Shown: piece by piece, positions 9,480 through 18,360 of the stretch
Layout: every line of letters starts with the position of its first letter
Numbering within the stretch: the stretch's first letter is position 1
Assembly: GCA_017619635.1 (NCBI GenBank)
Contig: JAFZRZ010000009.1
Span: forward strand, 1 to 43,485
DNA: 43,485 nt
Reading direction: 5' to 3'
Source of the DNA: Lachnospiraceae bacterium
GTDB taxonomy: Bacteria > Bacillota > Clostridia > Lachnospirales > Lachnospiraceae
Position numbers and translations under genes: made by a program
The notes under the pieces: model-generated
Databases searched by the model: none
What the model saw: only the letters and a program-made list of their open reading frames with translations
Told to the model about the DNA's origin: nothing

Positions 9480-10230
9480 ATCTCTTCTCTCCTGCCAGGT
9501 AAATCTTTTTTATGATCTCTTCAAGATCTGTCGTTCTGTAATCACTCTTTAACTGTGGAAGGGTGCCGTCATATATTAAAGCCCCCTTATCGATAATGAT
9601 CATCTTCTCGCACAGCGACTCGATATCCGAAACATCATGTGTAGTCAGGATGATGGTGGTGTGCCTCTCTTCATTTATCTTTTTGATAAAGTGACGGATA
9701 CGTTCCTTGGATAACACATCTATTCCGATGGTGGGTTCATCCAGAAAAAGGACATCCGGATTATAGATAAGAGATGCCGCAAGATCTGCCTTCATTCGCT
9801 GGCCGAGGCTTAACAGTCTCGGAGGCTGATCTATGAACTCATCGAGTCCGAGGATCGCAATAAAAGCATCCATGTTTTCTATGAAAACCTCACGAGGGAC
9901 CCGGTACATATCCCTAAACAGCTTCAGGGAATCAATAACCGGAATATCCCAGCACAGAACACTCTTCTGTCCAAAAACCACGCCGGTTTTCAGCATTATC
10001 TCTTTACGGTTCTTCTTGAAATTCATACCGTTTATGGAAATAGAACCGTTATCGGGAGTGAGGATCCCGGTCATCATTTTTATAGTTGTAGACTTTCCCG
10101 CTCCGTTAGGTCCGATGAATCCGACAATCTCTCCGCCCGGAATGGTAAAAGAGATGTTATCAACCGCGATTTTTTTCTGGTGCTTTTTCTGTTTATATAT
10201 CTTGGTCAGATTATTAACCTCAATGCTCAT
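9463..10230 (-). CDS. ABC transporter ATP-binding protein (exporter type)
   Basis: 255 residues when started at MSIEVNNL, which has AAGGG 9 nt upstream; a longer frame reaches 10335 but has no ribosome binding site. Walker A is GPNGAGKST, the signature is LSLGQRMKADLA (an LSLGQ variant), and Walker B with the catalytic Glu is VLFLDEP, followed by the switch His in TTHDVSD. This is the COG4586-like ATPase that partners the two ABC-2 permeases downstream. It reads divergently from the LysR gene, which may control it. Confidence 0.92.
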   Translation of the reverse strand: MSIEVNNLTKIYKQKKHQKKIAVDNISFTIPGGEIVGFIGPNGAGKSTTIKMMTGILTPDNGSISINGMNFKKNRKEIMLKTGVVFGQKSVLCWDIPVIDSLKLFRDMYRVPREVFIENMDAFIAILGLDEFIDQPPRLLSLGQRMKADLAASLIYNPDVLFLDEPTIGIDVLSKERIRHFIKKINEERHTTIILTTHDVSDIESLCEKMIIIDKGALIYDGTLPQLKSDYRTTDLEEIIKKIYLAGEKRYEKIC

Positions 10231-10330
10231 AGCTCTTTTCCCTTCTGTAAATGACTTGATTTCGTCTGTCTTTAAATGTATAATAGCATCAAAAGATGTA
10301 TCAGTAAAATTGAAATAACAGATTGTAATC

Positions 10331-10345
10331 ATCAAAATATTTGAT
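10331..10345. promoter_or_regulatory. Candidate LysR operator between the ABC operon and the regulator gene
   Basis: ATCAAA-ATA-TTTGAT is an inverted repeat with 6-bp arms that fits the LysR T-N11-A box. It lies about 18 bp upstream of the LysR start codon in the divergent intergenic region, the classical place for autoregulation. Confidence 0.5.
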
Positions 10346-10362
10346 GTAAACAGGAGGCCGGT

Positions 10363-11241
10363 ATGAATAATACACAGCTTGAGACCTTTTTGAAAATTGT
10401 TGAAACCGGGAGTTTTACAGCCACAGCCAACATGCTGGGATACGCCCAGTCAACTGTCACAACGCAGATCAAACTATTGGAAGAAGAGTTTGGATGTCTT
10501 CTTTTCGAGAGGCTGGGAAAGTCACTTGTTCTTACCAGCGAAGGAGAAAAACTCATATCCTATGCAGAGCAGATGCTGCAGCTTCAAAGGCAGATGCTCT
10601 TAGATGTTTCTGCTGCAGAGATACCTTCTGGTATAATCAAGATCGGTGTGTCGGAGTCGCTGTGCTATAAGCATTTTCCGGAAAGACTGATGGAGTATAA
10701 GAAAAAATACCCCGGAATGGATATTCGAATTCAGTTTATAGATCATGATACATTCCCGGGGCTTTTAAAGAACGGAGCTTTGGATCTGGTATACACTCTG
10801 AATCCGCTTATAGAAAATCCTGAGCTTAAAATGATCTATAAGAGGAAGGAGTCACTTTGTTTTTTTGCAAGACCGGATCATCCGATCGCTAAAATGAAGA
10901 AAGTAAAGGAAACTGATCTGGAAAGTGTTCCACTGTTACTGACATCACATACCTGTAATTTCAGGCGTATGCTTCTTGAGGATTTTTCAAGACATGGAGT
11001 AACACCGAAGATCGAACTGGAAACCAGCAGCAAAGAAATCCTTAAGGTCTTTGCTGCGAACGGACTTGGGATCGCGTTTATGCCATCAATGACAGCAGAG
11101 GCAGAAGTAAAGGAAAAGAAACTTAAGAAGATTGACTGGGCAGGTGATGATTTTCCGATTTATTCGCAGGTATTTGTTCATAAGGATAAACGCCTAAACA
11201 GGGTAATAGAAGAATTGTTAAGACTGATCATGAAAGATTAA
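10363..11241 (+). CDS. LysR-family transcriptional regulator
   Basis: 292 residues. Winged helix-turn-helix at the N-terminus (LETFLKIVETGSFTATANML, then LLFERLGKSLVLTSEG), then a periplasmic-binding-protein-like effector domain (about 90-290). CAGGAGG lies 6 nt before the ATG. It is transcribed away from the ABC exporter operon, with an inverted repeat in the shared upstream region, so the exporter is a plausible target. The effector is unknown. Confidence 0.92.
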   Translation: MNNTQLETFLKIVETGSFTATANMLGYAQSTVTTQIKLLEEEFGCLLFERLGKSLVLTSEGEKLISYAEQMLQLQRQMLLDVSAAEIPSGIIKIGVSESLCYKHFPERLMEYKKKYPGMDIRIQFIDHDTFPGLLKNGALDLVYTLNPLIENPELKMIYKRKESLCFFARPDHPIAKMKKVKETDLESVPLLLTSHTCNFRRMLLEDFSRHGVTPKIELETSSKEILKVFAANGLGIAFMPSMTAEAEVKEKKLKKIDWAGDDFPIYSQVFVHKDKRLNRVIEELLRLIMKD

Positions 11242-11259
11242 CGTGATAGCAGAGAGGAA

Positions 11260-11580
11260 ATGCGTATAAAGAAGATAAAGATGACTGCACTTGTTCTTTG
11301 TGCATCTATGCTGGTGGGTATCGCAGGCTGCCAAGCCACTGACAAGCCATATGAGACTTCATTTTCACATGCGGAAACTTAAGCGGAAACTTCAGCTGAA
11401 GTTACAACAGCCGTAACGGAAGAAACCGAGCCGGTCGTCACTGATTCCGGTGTCGATTTTCTTGAAGGTTATGAATTAGGAGATTATATTATTCTTTTGA
11501 TCATATTAATATATATTGCTATTGTGGTTGGATCATCAATAATTACACCACAAAAGTACGTATTTGGGCTAAATGTTTAG
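11260..11580 (+). pseudogene. Small lipoprotein gene interrupted by an in-frame TAA
   Basis: The frame starts at an ATG with GAGGA just upstream and encodes a lipoprotein signal (LVGIAGC lipobox). It stops at TAA (11380-11382) after 40 codons. The same frame then stays open for a further 65 codons: a Thr/Glu-rich stretch (SAEVTTAVTEETEPVVTD), a hydrophobic helix (IILLILIYIAIVVG) and a natural stop at 11578. The codon at the break sits in an Ala-Glu-Thr repeat (HAET-stop-AETSAE). I read this as a recent nonsense mutation or readthrough, not chance. A sequencing error is also possible. Confidence 0.55.
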
Positions 11581-11852
11581 TCTCCATTATTATATCCATA
11601 TTCGCTATATATGTTTTTTTTAATCCTGGCATATGATATGTTATATATTATATAGAGAATATGTGCGCTTTTCTCAACAACTGTAGAGAAATTATGAGTG
11701 GGTACATTTTGGGTACATAATAATTTGAACCCAATGAATATCTGCATAAAACGTATCAAATGATACGTTTATAAGAATGAAAAATGCAGAAGAAATATGG
11801 ATTGTATATTAAGCATTAATGAGTACGAGAAAAAATTATTAGTTTTTAGGGT
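11581..11852. other. Gene-free stretch with the second GGTAC direct repeat
   Basis: AT-rich intergenic DNA. Apart from the repeat TGGGTACATTTTGGGTACA (11699-11717) and a short ATACGTTT-type inverted repeat (about 11751-11770), I see no gene or RNA here. Confidence 0.4.
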
Positions 11853-11864
11853 ATGGAGAACCAC

Positions 11865-12866
11865 ATGGTACTTGCAGAGATCAAAAAAATCACATATAAG
11901 ATAAACACTGTGATACTTATTCTGGTGTTTTGTTTAATGGCTTTTTTTGCCCTTTGTAAAGCTACATTTCTCGTGTGGTTCAGCATACCGACCGCTGGTG
12001 TCTATCTTATCGGCTACTATCTCATCTCAAAGGATGATCTTTATTCATATGTAAGAATGGTCTACGGATGGCTGACTCTTTATATGAGTATCACAACCAT
12101 CTGTCTTGGCTACAGGTTCGGTTTTCATCTTTACTGCATGTCCATGATCCCGATCATTTTCTATACGGAGTATATGGCTTTTCAGTTAAAGACAAACTCC
12201 ATAAACACAACCTTATACAGTGTATTCGTTATTATAGCCTATCTTGTATCCACAGGATATTCCGCATATATGAGTCCTATCTATGATGTTGACAGCAGGA
12301 TTGCCGGTGCCTTCTGGTTGTTCAATGCGCTTGTTGTATTGGGTTTTGTTACCTTTTATTCAAGACTGCTGATAAAAATGATAATAGCTTCAGAAAAACA
12401 ATTATCTGAAAGAGCCAACAGAGACCGTCTTACACATCTTTACAACAGACATTATATGATGGAGCAGCTCAAAGAAGCCTATGCTGATGACAAGGTTTAT
12501 TATATTGCAATGCTCGATATCGATAATTTCAAATCCATAAATGACAAGTATGGTCATTTAGCCGGCGACGAAGTCTTAAGAAAGGTCGCATTGATCATGG
12601 AAGATGTATGCAAAGACTGCATAGTATCAAGATGGGGTGGTGAGGAGTTCCTTATACTGACCACAGAAGGTGCTGAACTCATAGAGAAGTTACGCCGTGC
12701 AGTAGAGGACATGGTCATCGAATTTGAAGATCAGATCATCAAGGTAACCCTTACCGCTGGTGTTGAACTTAAGAACAAGGATATCAAGTTTAACAAGTGG
12801 ATCGTTGCCGCTGATGAGAAACTATACATAGGAAAAAACAGCGGGAAAAACCGTGTTGTTTCCTGA
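11865..12866 (+). CDS. Membrane diguanylate cyclase (GGEEF)
   Basis: 333 residues from the second ATG, which has GGAG 6 nt upstream; an ATG four codons earlier has no spaced ribosome binding site. Five to six hydrophobic segments fill residues about 10-180 and no known sensory fold is recognised. The C-terminal GGDEF domain carries LTHLYNRHYM, LDIDNFKSINDKYGH and the active-site RWGGEEF, so it should make c-di-GMP. No RxxD inhibitory site is visible five residues before GGEEF. The input signal is unknown. Confidence 0.9.
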   Translation: MVLAEIKKITYKINTVILILVFCLMAFFALCKATFLVWFSIPTAGVYLIGYYLISKDDLYSYVRMVYGWLTLYMSITTICLGYRFGFHLYCMSMIPIIFYTEYMAFQLKTNSINTTLYSVFVIIAYLVSTGYSAYMSPIYDVDSRIAGAFWLFNALVVLGFVTFYSRLLIKMIIASEKQLSERANRDRLTHLYNRHYMMEQLKEAYADDKVYYIAMLDIDNFKSINDKYGHLAGDEVLRKVALIMEDVCKDCIVSRWGGEEFLILTTEGAELIEKLRRAVEDMVIEFEDQIIKVTLTAGVELKNKDIKFNKWIVAADEKLYIGKNSGKNRVVS

Positions 12867-13029
12867 TATCCGGCAGATCTTTTATATATTCTTCTAACTG
12901 TGTATCACTAATCTTTTTGTTTTTTCTTATTAATCCATGAATTAAAGTAATTAAATTTGTAACGTTTTGCTTCCTTGGATTGTTTATATCTATAGAAGCC
13001 CATTTTGATCAGTTGAGGATCATTCCCGT

Positions 13030-13533
13030 ATGAGTGAAGAGTCTTTAAAAGAAATGGAGGAAATATACCAGAAATATTGTTCACCATTAAGGAAGTATGT
13101 TCTTTCTTTATGCCGTAACACAAGCACAGCCGATGACATTGTTTCGGAGACATTCTACAGGGCGATATTAAAGATAGATACATTTGATGGAAACAATCTT
13201 TTTGGATGGCTATGCACCATAGCCAAAAACCTCTATTTTAACCAGCTAAAAAAGAAAGACAATAAGAATGCTTCTCTTGATGATGAAGACTTTATACAGA
13301 TACCGTCTGCTTCGAATGTGGAAAACGATGTGATCCAGAAAAATCAGCATCAGAAACTGATGGAATGCATTTCAGAGCTTTCCGAAACAGAAAGAGAAGT
13401 CGTAAAACTCAGGATATACTCAGATCTGACTTTTAATGAAATCGGACGTGTACTTAACAAAAGTGAGAACTGGGCAAGAGTGACATTTTACAGATGTAAA
13501 GAGAAACTGAAAGGAATGATGATCGATGAATAA
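13030..13533 (+). CDS. ECF-type RNA polymerase sigma factor
   Basis: 167 residues. Region 2: YCSPLRKYVLSLCRNTSTADDIVSETFYRA, with the -10 recognition segment FGWLCTIAKNLYFNQLKKK. Region 4: SELSETEREVVKLRIYSDLTFNEIGRVLNKSENWARVTFYRCKEKLK, a helix-turn-helix for the -35. This is an extracytoplasmic-function sigma factor. The gene overlaps the next one, an anti-sigma factor, by 8 bp (stop inside the anti-sigma start region), so the two are translationally coupled. The ribosome binding site upstream of the ATG is weak (GTTGAGGATCATTCCCGT). Confidence 0.93.
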   Translation: MSEESLKEMEEIYQKYCSPLRKYVLSLCRNTSTADDIVSETFYRAILKIDTFDGNNLFGWLCTIAKNLYFNQLKKKDNKNASLDDEDFIQIPSASNVENDVIQKNQHQKLMECISELSETEREVVKLRIYSDLTFNEIGRVLNKSENWARVTFYRCKEKLKGMMIDE

Positions 13534-14290
13534 CGAAAAATGCTGCGTTATAAAAGATTTATTACCATTATATATTGATGGACTGTGTTCAGATGAAACT
13601 GCTGCCATAATAAAAGAACACCTTGACGGGTGTGAAAGCTGCAAAAACACATACAACACTATGAAGTCAGAAGTGCCGGGAAGTGACAATGCTGATTTTT
13701 CTCCGGTAAAAATAGATCCCGGCACCTCTGATGAACATGATAAGCAGCTGATAAAAAAAGTCTCTATGGATGTACGCAAAAAAACAACCAGGTCCAATAT
13801 CTGTTCAGTCATAGCTGTGGCCTGTGCCCTTTTCATCATCCTTGGGTTTACGGTACCTATAGTTCCCATAAAAGCTGACAGCGTCGATGTAAAGGTTGAA
13901 AATCCCACTCTCTTTGTAAATGCAAAAGAATTGTCATATTATGAACTGTCAGAAAAAAACATCATTCTGTATGAAGGAAACACAGACCTGACCAAGTGTG
14001 TTTTCAGATATGCATACATCAGAAATATGCCAGATATCACCATAGCAGTCGATACCGAACTTCTGGGGGATGAAAGCAATGAAGGTATTACACTTGATAA
14101 TGTCAGATTCGTTACCCTGTCTGCCAATAAACCGATCAAAAGCTATAAAACAGATACTGAACAGACAAACGGCCAAAAGAAACTTATCATAAAGAGCGTT
14201 AGGACTACTCTGTTTTCAAGCTTCAGTGACAGTTCTGTGTCAAGTGTAACATTTTTAAATACTGACGGATTTGACTGCATAGATATGTAA
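13526..14290 (+). CDS. Anti-sigma factor with N-terminal zinc-finger domain
   Basis: 254 residues. The N-terminus is a zf-HC2 anti-sigma domain: CCVIKDLLPLYIDGLCSDET followed by HLDGCESCKN (H-x3-C-x2-C zinc site). One membrane helix follows (about 92-112, ICSVIAVACALFIILGFTVPI), then an extracytoplasmic domain of about 140 residues that I do not recognise. It should sequester the ECF sigma factor encoded just upstream until an envelope signal triggers release. Confidence 0.88.
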   Translation: MNNEKCCVIKDLLPLYIDGLCSDETAAIIKEHLDGCESCKNTYNTMKSEVPGSDNADFSPVKIDPGTSDEHDKQLIKKVSMDVRKKTTRSNICSVIAVACALFIILGFTVPIVPIKADSVDVKVENPTLFVNAKELSYYELSEKNIILYEGNTDLTKCVFRYAYIRNMPDITIAVDTELLGDESNEGITLDNVRFVTLSANKPIKSYKTDTEQTNGQKKLIIKSVRTTLFSSFSDSSVSSVTFLNTDGFDCIDM

Positions 14291-14336
14291 AAAGGGGATC
14301 GGCATCAAGTTCATCTCTGAACTCTTATCCGATCCC
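14289..14336 (-). terminator. Intrinsic terminator between convergent genes
   Basis: GGGATCGG pairs perfectly with CCGATCCC, with an inner AGTTCA/TGAACT stem. On the minus strand it is followed by CTTTTT, so it ends transcription of the minus-strand gene at 14361. It also abuts the anti-sigma stop codon on the plus strand. Confidence 0.8.
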
Positions 14337-14360
14337 ATAAAGATCATATAAATTATTTAA

Positions 14361-14792
14361 TTACTGACAAGCTCTCCCTGTCTGCAAATACAGCTGCCTG
14401 TCTGAAAGCTCAACAGGCTTACCTAATGATATAAGTGTATGAAGGTCGCTGTCATATATAACAGCTGAAACTATCTCCCTGTTCTTTAATGCGATCTGGG
14501 AATAGTAGGATGATATCCTCGCCTTGCTGACATCGTTTTTGTCTATATCGGGATCATCCATTATCATGAACTGGCAAAGTGACTCCGCATTATATCTTAG
14601 ATTCTCCTCATATAGGCTTAAAGCATTGTCAGACTGTCTTAAAAGACTGTCCGCGAGAGTCTCGGCATAATTTAGCGTAGTCTCTTTTACATACAGATAG
14701 GATGTATAGAGGGTAACCGTCAAAACGATAAGAATTGCAAATACAATACATATGAGCTGAAGCAGCAGACTGTTTCGTATCTTCTGGATCAT
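14361..14792 (-). CDS. Short membrane sensor-like protein (kinase N-terminus without kinase)
   Basis: 143 residues: one N-terminal membrane helix (LLLQLICIVFAILIVLTVTLY), then a helical extracytoplasmic region (SLLRQSDNALSLYEENLRYNAESLCQF) and the start of a Cache-like strand pattern (EIVSAVIYDSDLHTLISLG). This is the layout of the first 140 residues of YesM-type sensor histidine kinases, which are usually about 580 residues. HAMP and kinase domains are missing and the frame simply stops. It may be a decayed sensor kinase or a stand-alone domain. AGGGGG lies 6 nt before the ATG, so it is probably still translated. Confidence 0.55.
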   Translation of the reverse strand: MIQKIRNSLLLQLICIVFAILIVLTVTLYTSYLYVKETTLNYAETLADSLLRQSDNALSLYEENLRYNAESLCQFMIMDDPDIDKNDVSKARISSYYSQIALKNREIVSAVIYDSDLHTLISLGKPVELSDRQLYLQTGRACQ

Positions 14793-14894
14793 GACTAACC
14801 CCCTTTCCCGAAATACTTAAAATTAGCATATACTCAGAGTCGGATTAAATCAAGATTCATTTGTCTTATCGTTTTGTGACGATACCTTTTAAGA

Positions 14895-17800
14895 TCATTT
14901 CGCTGTCCTGAAAATATAATCGATGTATGGTGTACCTTCAAAGCAAACGTAGGGTCCGTATGTCGGGACTGTGCAGACCATTGCCTTTATATTTCCGGGG
15001 ATCAGTATCTGATAACCTTTTGCTGACATTATCAGCGCTATCCTTTTTGTAGTCTCAGTATGAGATATATATTTTGCGGTATTTGTCAGATCCGTCCATA
15101 CCGAATCGGCCTCTCCCCTTGCGCTTAAGTTTTCTTTTTTGGGCCAGTCAAAATATTCCCACCATATATCAGCGTTCCCGTGATATTGTCTTGTCATGGC
15201 AGGATTCTCAGACATAAGAGGCACATTGTTCTTTGATAAAAACGAGATCGCCCCCGTTCTCTTATCCACTCTGACATTGAGTTTTTCAAGTCTTATCTCA
15301 ACCGCATCCCTGACATCCGCACATAGCCATTTTGTCGATGACTTTCTTTCCACTTCCGGTGGCAGTTCACCGATCTTCTCCAAATCGTTTTTAGAAAATA
15401 GCACCCTTACAGTTTCATCTGACACGGGGATAACCGTGAGAGTACCATATCTTCCTACGATCTCAACTTTGGTCTTATCTTTGTTTATCCATCTTATGGC
15501 ATTATCTATCTTTGCATGTCCTATAGGCTTCAAAGATGATGTAGCCGGCATGGTGGCAAACTCTGACTCTTTGACCTTCTTATCTTTATGATCCGCCTTT
15601 TCATTTACGGAAGCCTTTATCGCTTTTTTTAGCGGGGCTGATAAAGTCACCTTATCATCTGCACTCTTTTTATCATCCTTTGGTTTTACAACTATCTTCT
15701 TTGGACCGTATCTGTCTCTGAGTTCCCTGTCTCCGTCTCCTTCAAGAGCCTGTGCCCTTGCAACCTCTTCTTTAGTCTTAAATTCCTCTTCAAAAACATA
15801 TGGTTTAAGATGATAATCATCCTCTTTATAGGTCATATTCATCCTGTCTTCACTTATGGGATCTGCGACCAGTTTTGTCAGATCTCCAAGGTAAAACACC
15901 TTGAGTTCATGAAGTGCCCTTGTTGCTGCAACATACAAAAGCTTGGCATAAGCATCTTCTTTCGGATACGCTTTATCAGAGGCGTCATATATGATGACCG
16001 CATCAAATTCAAGTCCCTTGGAGTATTCTATCGGAAGCACATACACTCCTGATGAAAACTCTGTATCCTCTCCGGAAAAGTACTTAACCTGTGTATGTTC
16101 TGACAGGTGATCATAGACATCTTTAGCTTCAGATATATCTTTACAGATGACAGCGATCGTCTCATACTGCTTATCAGTCATATCTTTTACACAGTTCAGG
16201 ACCTTATCCTTAAGAGTTGTCTCATCAGCTGCATTTATACAGTCAACCCCATCCCCGTGACGTATGATCGGTTCGACAGGATAGATCGGAAATGTCCCAT
16301 GCCTTAAAATATCAGTTGCAAACTGTGATATCTCGACCGTGTTTCTGTAGCTTTTTCTCAAAAGGCCAAAGAAATCATATCTGTCCGGGAGCATTACTTT
16401 TTTAAGCTCCTCCCAGTCTCCAAGTCCGCAGTCGAAATTTATATTCTGGGACACGTCACCCATTATGGTAAATGTGCACTTGCTCATGCAGTACTTAAGA
16501 GAGTGGTATATCGTCATCCCAAAGTCCTGGGCTTCATCTATCACCACATGACTTGCTTCCTGTATGACCTCACTTTCCTTTATCCTCTTGTATATATAAG
16601 CAAGACCGGCAAGATCATAAAGATCGGGAGCGTCTTTCTCATAAATGATCTGAGGATATTCTCCCATCTCTTTTAATATAAACTCCTCATACAGATCAAA
16701 GACCGATCCTTCCCAGAGAAATCTGTTAAAGTAACCTGCGTATCTTCTGGTGAGTTTCTTTTGTTCTTCATCATTGTATGAATAATGTCTGCCGTATAAC
16801 TCATTTTCGAGTTTTCCCTCCAAGACATCATTCATACGCTCGAATTTACGGGCCATAGACCAGTCAGGATATTCAATGATAACCTTTTCAATATCCGCTT
16901 TGCTCATAATGAGATGGCCGTTTTTTTCTATCAGGATGTTCTCCCTCGGGATAAGCTCCCACTCTTTCTTTTTACAGAAAGCTTTAAGCTTTGAGAACCA
17001 TTCCCCTGTACCTTTTATCCCTATGCTCTTTTCTTTTTTATCAAATGAGCGGATCTTATATTTCTTCCTGTCCCAGTCTTCATAAAGGAGTCTTGTGAAA
17101 AGCTCCTCCATGGTCATCTGACGTACACCGTACACATCCAGATCCGGAAGCACTCCTGTTATGTAATTGAGCAGTACTTTATTACTTCCGACAATATAAA
17201 ACCCGTCGGGTTTAAACTCTGTTTCGTAATTGTATAAGATATAGGAGATTCGGTGCATGGCAACCGTAGTTTTTCCGGATCCCGCACTTCCCTGTACCAG
17301 GACGTTATGTCTGGGATTCTTTCGTATGACTTCGTTCTGCTCCTGCTGAATCGTTGCGATTATCTCGCTTAAGACATTTCTTTTGCTTTTTGACAGATAT
17401 TTCGTAAGAAGATCATCGTTTGCTACCACATCTGAATCATAGTAGTCCTTTATATCACCTTCCTCGATCTCATATGTTCTCTTTCTCTTGAGGTCTACCT
17501 TGAAGATTCCCTCTCCGGGTACCTTATAGCTGCAGTTTCCAAGACTGTGATCATAGTATACCGACGATATCGGTGCCCTCCAGTCGATGACCTCAGGTTC
17601 CGATGGATCCTTTGCTATAACAGTCTTTCCGATATAGAAGGTCTCACGCTTTTTGTTCTCATCGTCTTCAATATCGATCCTTCCAAAGAAAGGTTTCTTT
17701 CCTGCCCTCTCTGCTCTGCGCATATCATTGCGCACCTCTTTGAACCTCGCATCAGTGTTAAACCACTGTGCCAATCCTTCTTTGTCCTCAACATCATAGA

Positions 17801-17957
17801 CTTCTCTTAAGGATTTCAGTTCTTCCTGCAAATTTGCTGCATTCTTTTTGATCCCGTTTAGTTTTTCTTCGGCAACCTCTTTGACATGTCTAAGCTTCTT
17901 TTCCTCGTCCTCCCGGGTTGTTCCGTAGAAAGTTCCGGTTAACTTCTTTTCGCTCAT
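14895..17957 (-). CDS. HelD-like superfamily 1 helicase with an extra C-terminal beta domain
   Basis: 1020 residues from MSEKKLTG (GGAGG 6 nt upstream). The N-terminal coiled coil (about 10-50) and the UvrD-like core match HelD, the ATPase that removes RNA polymerase from DNA: Walker A QGSAGSGKTT (about 225), VIDEAQDFG (about 470), YVAATRALHEL near 690. HelD is normally about 740-780 residues. Here a charged linker (about 720-785) leads to a further domain of about 220 residues. It contains VRVLFS, VRVDKRTGAISF and a final beta-rich CFEGTPYIDYIF, which resembles the galactose-mutarotase-like N-terminal domain of GH31 glycosidases without any catalytic barrel. That last assignment is tentative. 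Confidence 0.88.
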   Translation of the reverse strand: MSEKKLTGTFYGTTREDEEKKLRHVKEVAEEKLNGIKKNAANLQEELKSLREVYDVEDKEGLAQWFNTDARFKEVRNDMRRAERAGKKPFFGRIDIEDDENKKRETFYIGKTVIAKDPSEPEVIDWRAPISSVYYDHSLGNCSYKVPGEGIFKVDLKRKRTYEIEEGDIKDYYDSDVVANDDLLTKYLSKSKRNVLSEIIATIQQEQNEVIRKNPRHNVLVQGSAGSGKTTVAMHRISYILYNYETEFKPDGFYIVGSNKVLLNYITGVLPDLDVYGVRQMTMEELFTRLLYEDWDRKKYKIRSFDKKEKSIGIKGTGEWFSKLKAFCKKKEWELIPRENILIEKNGHLIMSKADIEKVIIEYPDWSMARKFERMNDVLEGKLENELYGRHYSYNDEEQKKLTRRYAGYFNRFLWEGSVFDLYEEFILKEMGEYPQIIYEKDAPDLYDLAGLAYIYKRIKESEVIQEASHVVIDEAQDFGMTIYHSLKYCMSKCTFTIMGDVSQNINFDCGLGDWEELKKVMLPDRYDFFGLLRKSYRNTVEISQFATDILRHGTFPIYPVEPIIRHGDGVDCINAADETTLKDKVLNCVKDMTDKQYETIAVICKDISEAKDVYDHLSEHTQVKYFSGEDTEFSSGVYVLPIEYSKGLEFDAVIIYDASDKAYPKEDAYAKLLYVAATRALHELKVFYLGDLTKLVADPISEDRMNMTYKEDDYHLKPYVFEEEFKTKEEVARAQALEGDGDRELRDRYGPKKIVVKPKDDKKSADDKVTLSAPLKKAIKASVNEKADHKDKKVKESEFATMPATSSLKPIGHAKIDNAIRWINKDKTKVEIVGRYGTLTVIPVSDETVRVLFSKNDLEKIGELPPEVERKSSTKWLCADVRDAVEIRLEKLNVRVDKRTGAISFLSKNNVPLMSENPAMTRQYHGNADIWWEYFDWPKKENLSARGEADSVWTDLTNTAKYISHTETTKRIALIMSAKGYQILIPGNIKAMVCTVPTYGPYVCFEGTPYIDYIFRTAK

Positions 17958-18044
17958 ATCAGCCCTCCTTTTATTGTTCCTACATCTTAGCAAAATTTGT
18001 AAAAAAGGTATAGACTTGTTTTTCGAATTATGATATCATGCAAA

Positions 18045-18128
18045 ATGAAGTGTGCGAAAAAATACCGATGCATAAATCTGCACCGGTCAGAGAAATGAAA
18101 GTACCCACGGTTATGCCGTGGTTTTTTT
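18045..18128 (+). ncRNA. Candidate small RNA with its own promoter and terminator
   Basis: On the plus strand TAGACT and TATCAT are separated by 17 bp just upstream (about 18012-18040). The transcript would contain a hairpin ACCGATGCA..TGCACCGGT (about 18064-18087) and end in CCACGG-TTATG-CCGTGG followed by seven T (about 18108-18128). It is convergent with the tRNA operon and divergent from the helicase gene. Any peptide encoded would be very short. Confidence 0.4.
18108..18128 (+). terminator. Intrinsic terminator, plus strand
   Basis: CCACGG/CCGTGG stem with a five-base loop followed by TTTTTTT. On the minus strand the same hairpin lacks a T run, so it would end the tRNA operon only weakly. 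Confidence 0.65.
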
Positions 18129-18199
18129 GTGTAATAAATCGTTTATACCTCCTGTCTTCACCTTCTTTTTTGAAGTGGTTTTATACAGCAGGAGCAATA

Positions 18200-18272
18200 A
18201 GACCCCGATGGGATTCGAACCCATATATGCGGTTTTGCAGACCGCAGCCTTAAACCTTTGGGCTACGGGGTC
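18200..18272 (-). tRNA. tRNA-Cys(GCA)
   Basis: Full cloverleaf: acceptor GACCCCG/CGGGGTC, anticodon loop CTGCAAA, T loop TTCGAAT, U73 as usual for Cys. CCA is not encoded. Last gene of the island. Confidence 0.93.
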
Positions 18273-18283
18273 ATATACTATAA

Positions 18284-18354
18284 CAGGCCAGGAGAGATTC
18301 GAACTTTCACCGACGGTTTTGGAGACCGTTATGCTGCCATTACACCACAGGCCT
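18284..18354 (-). tRNA. tRNA-Trp(CCA)
   Basis: Anticodon loop CTCCAAA in an ACGGT/ACCGT stem; acceptor AGGCCTG/CTGGCCT with a mismatch-free outer part; G73 as expected for Trp. No encoded CCA. Confidence 0.93.
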
Positions 18355-18360
18355 TTATGA

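Noticed and set aside
9463..10335. Longer 290-codon form of the ABC ATPase
   Set aside because: The extra N-terminus has no homology and no ribosome binding site and would run into the LysR operator.
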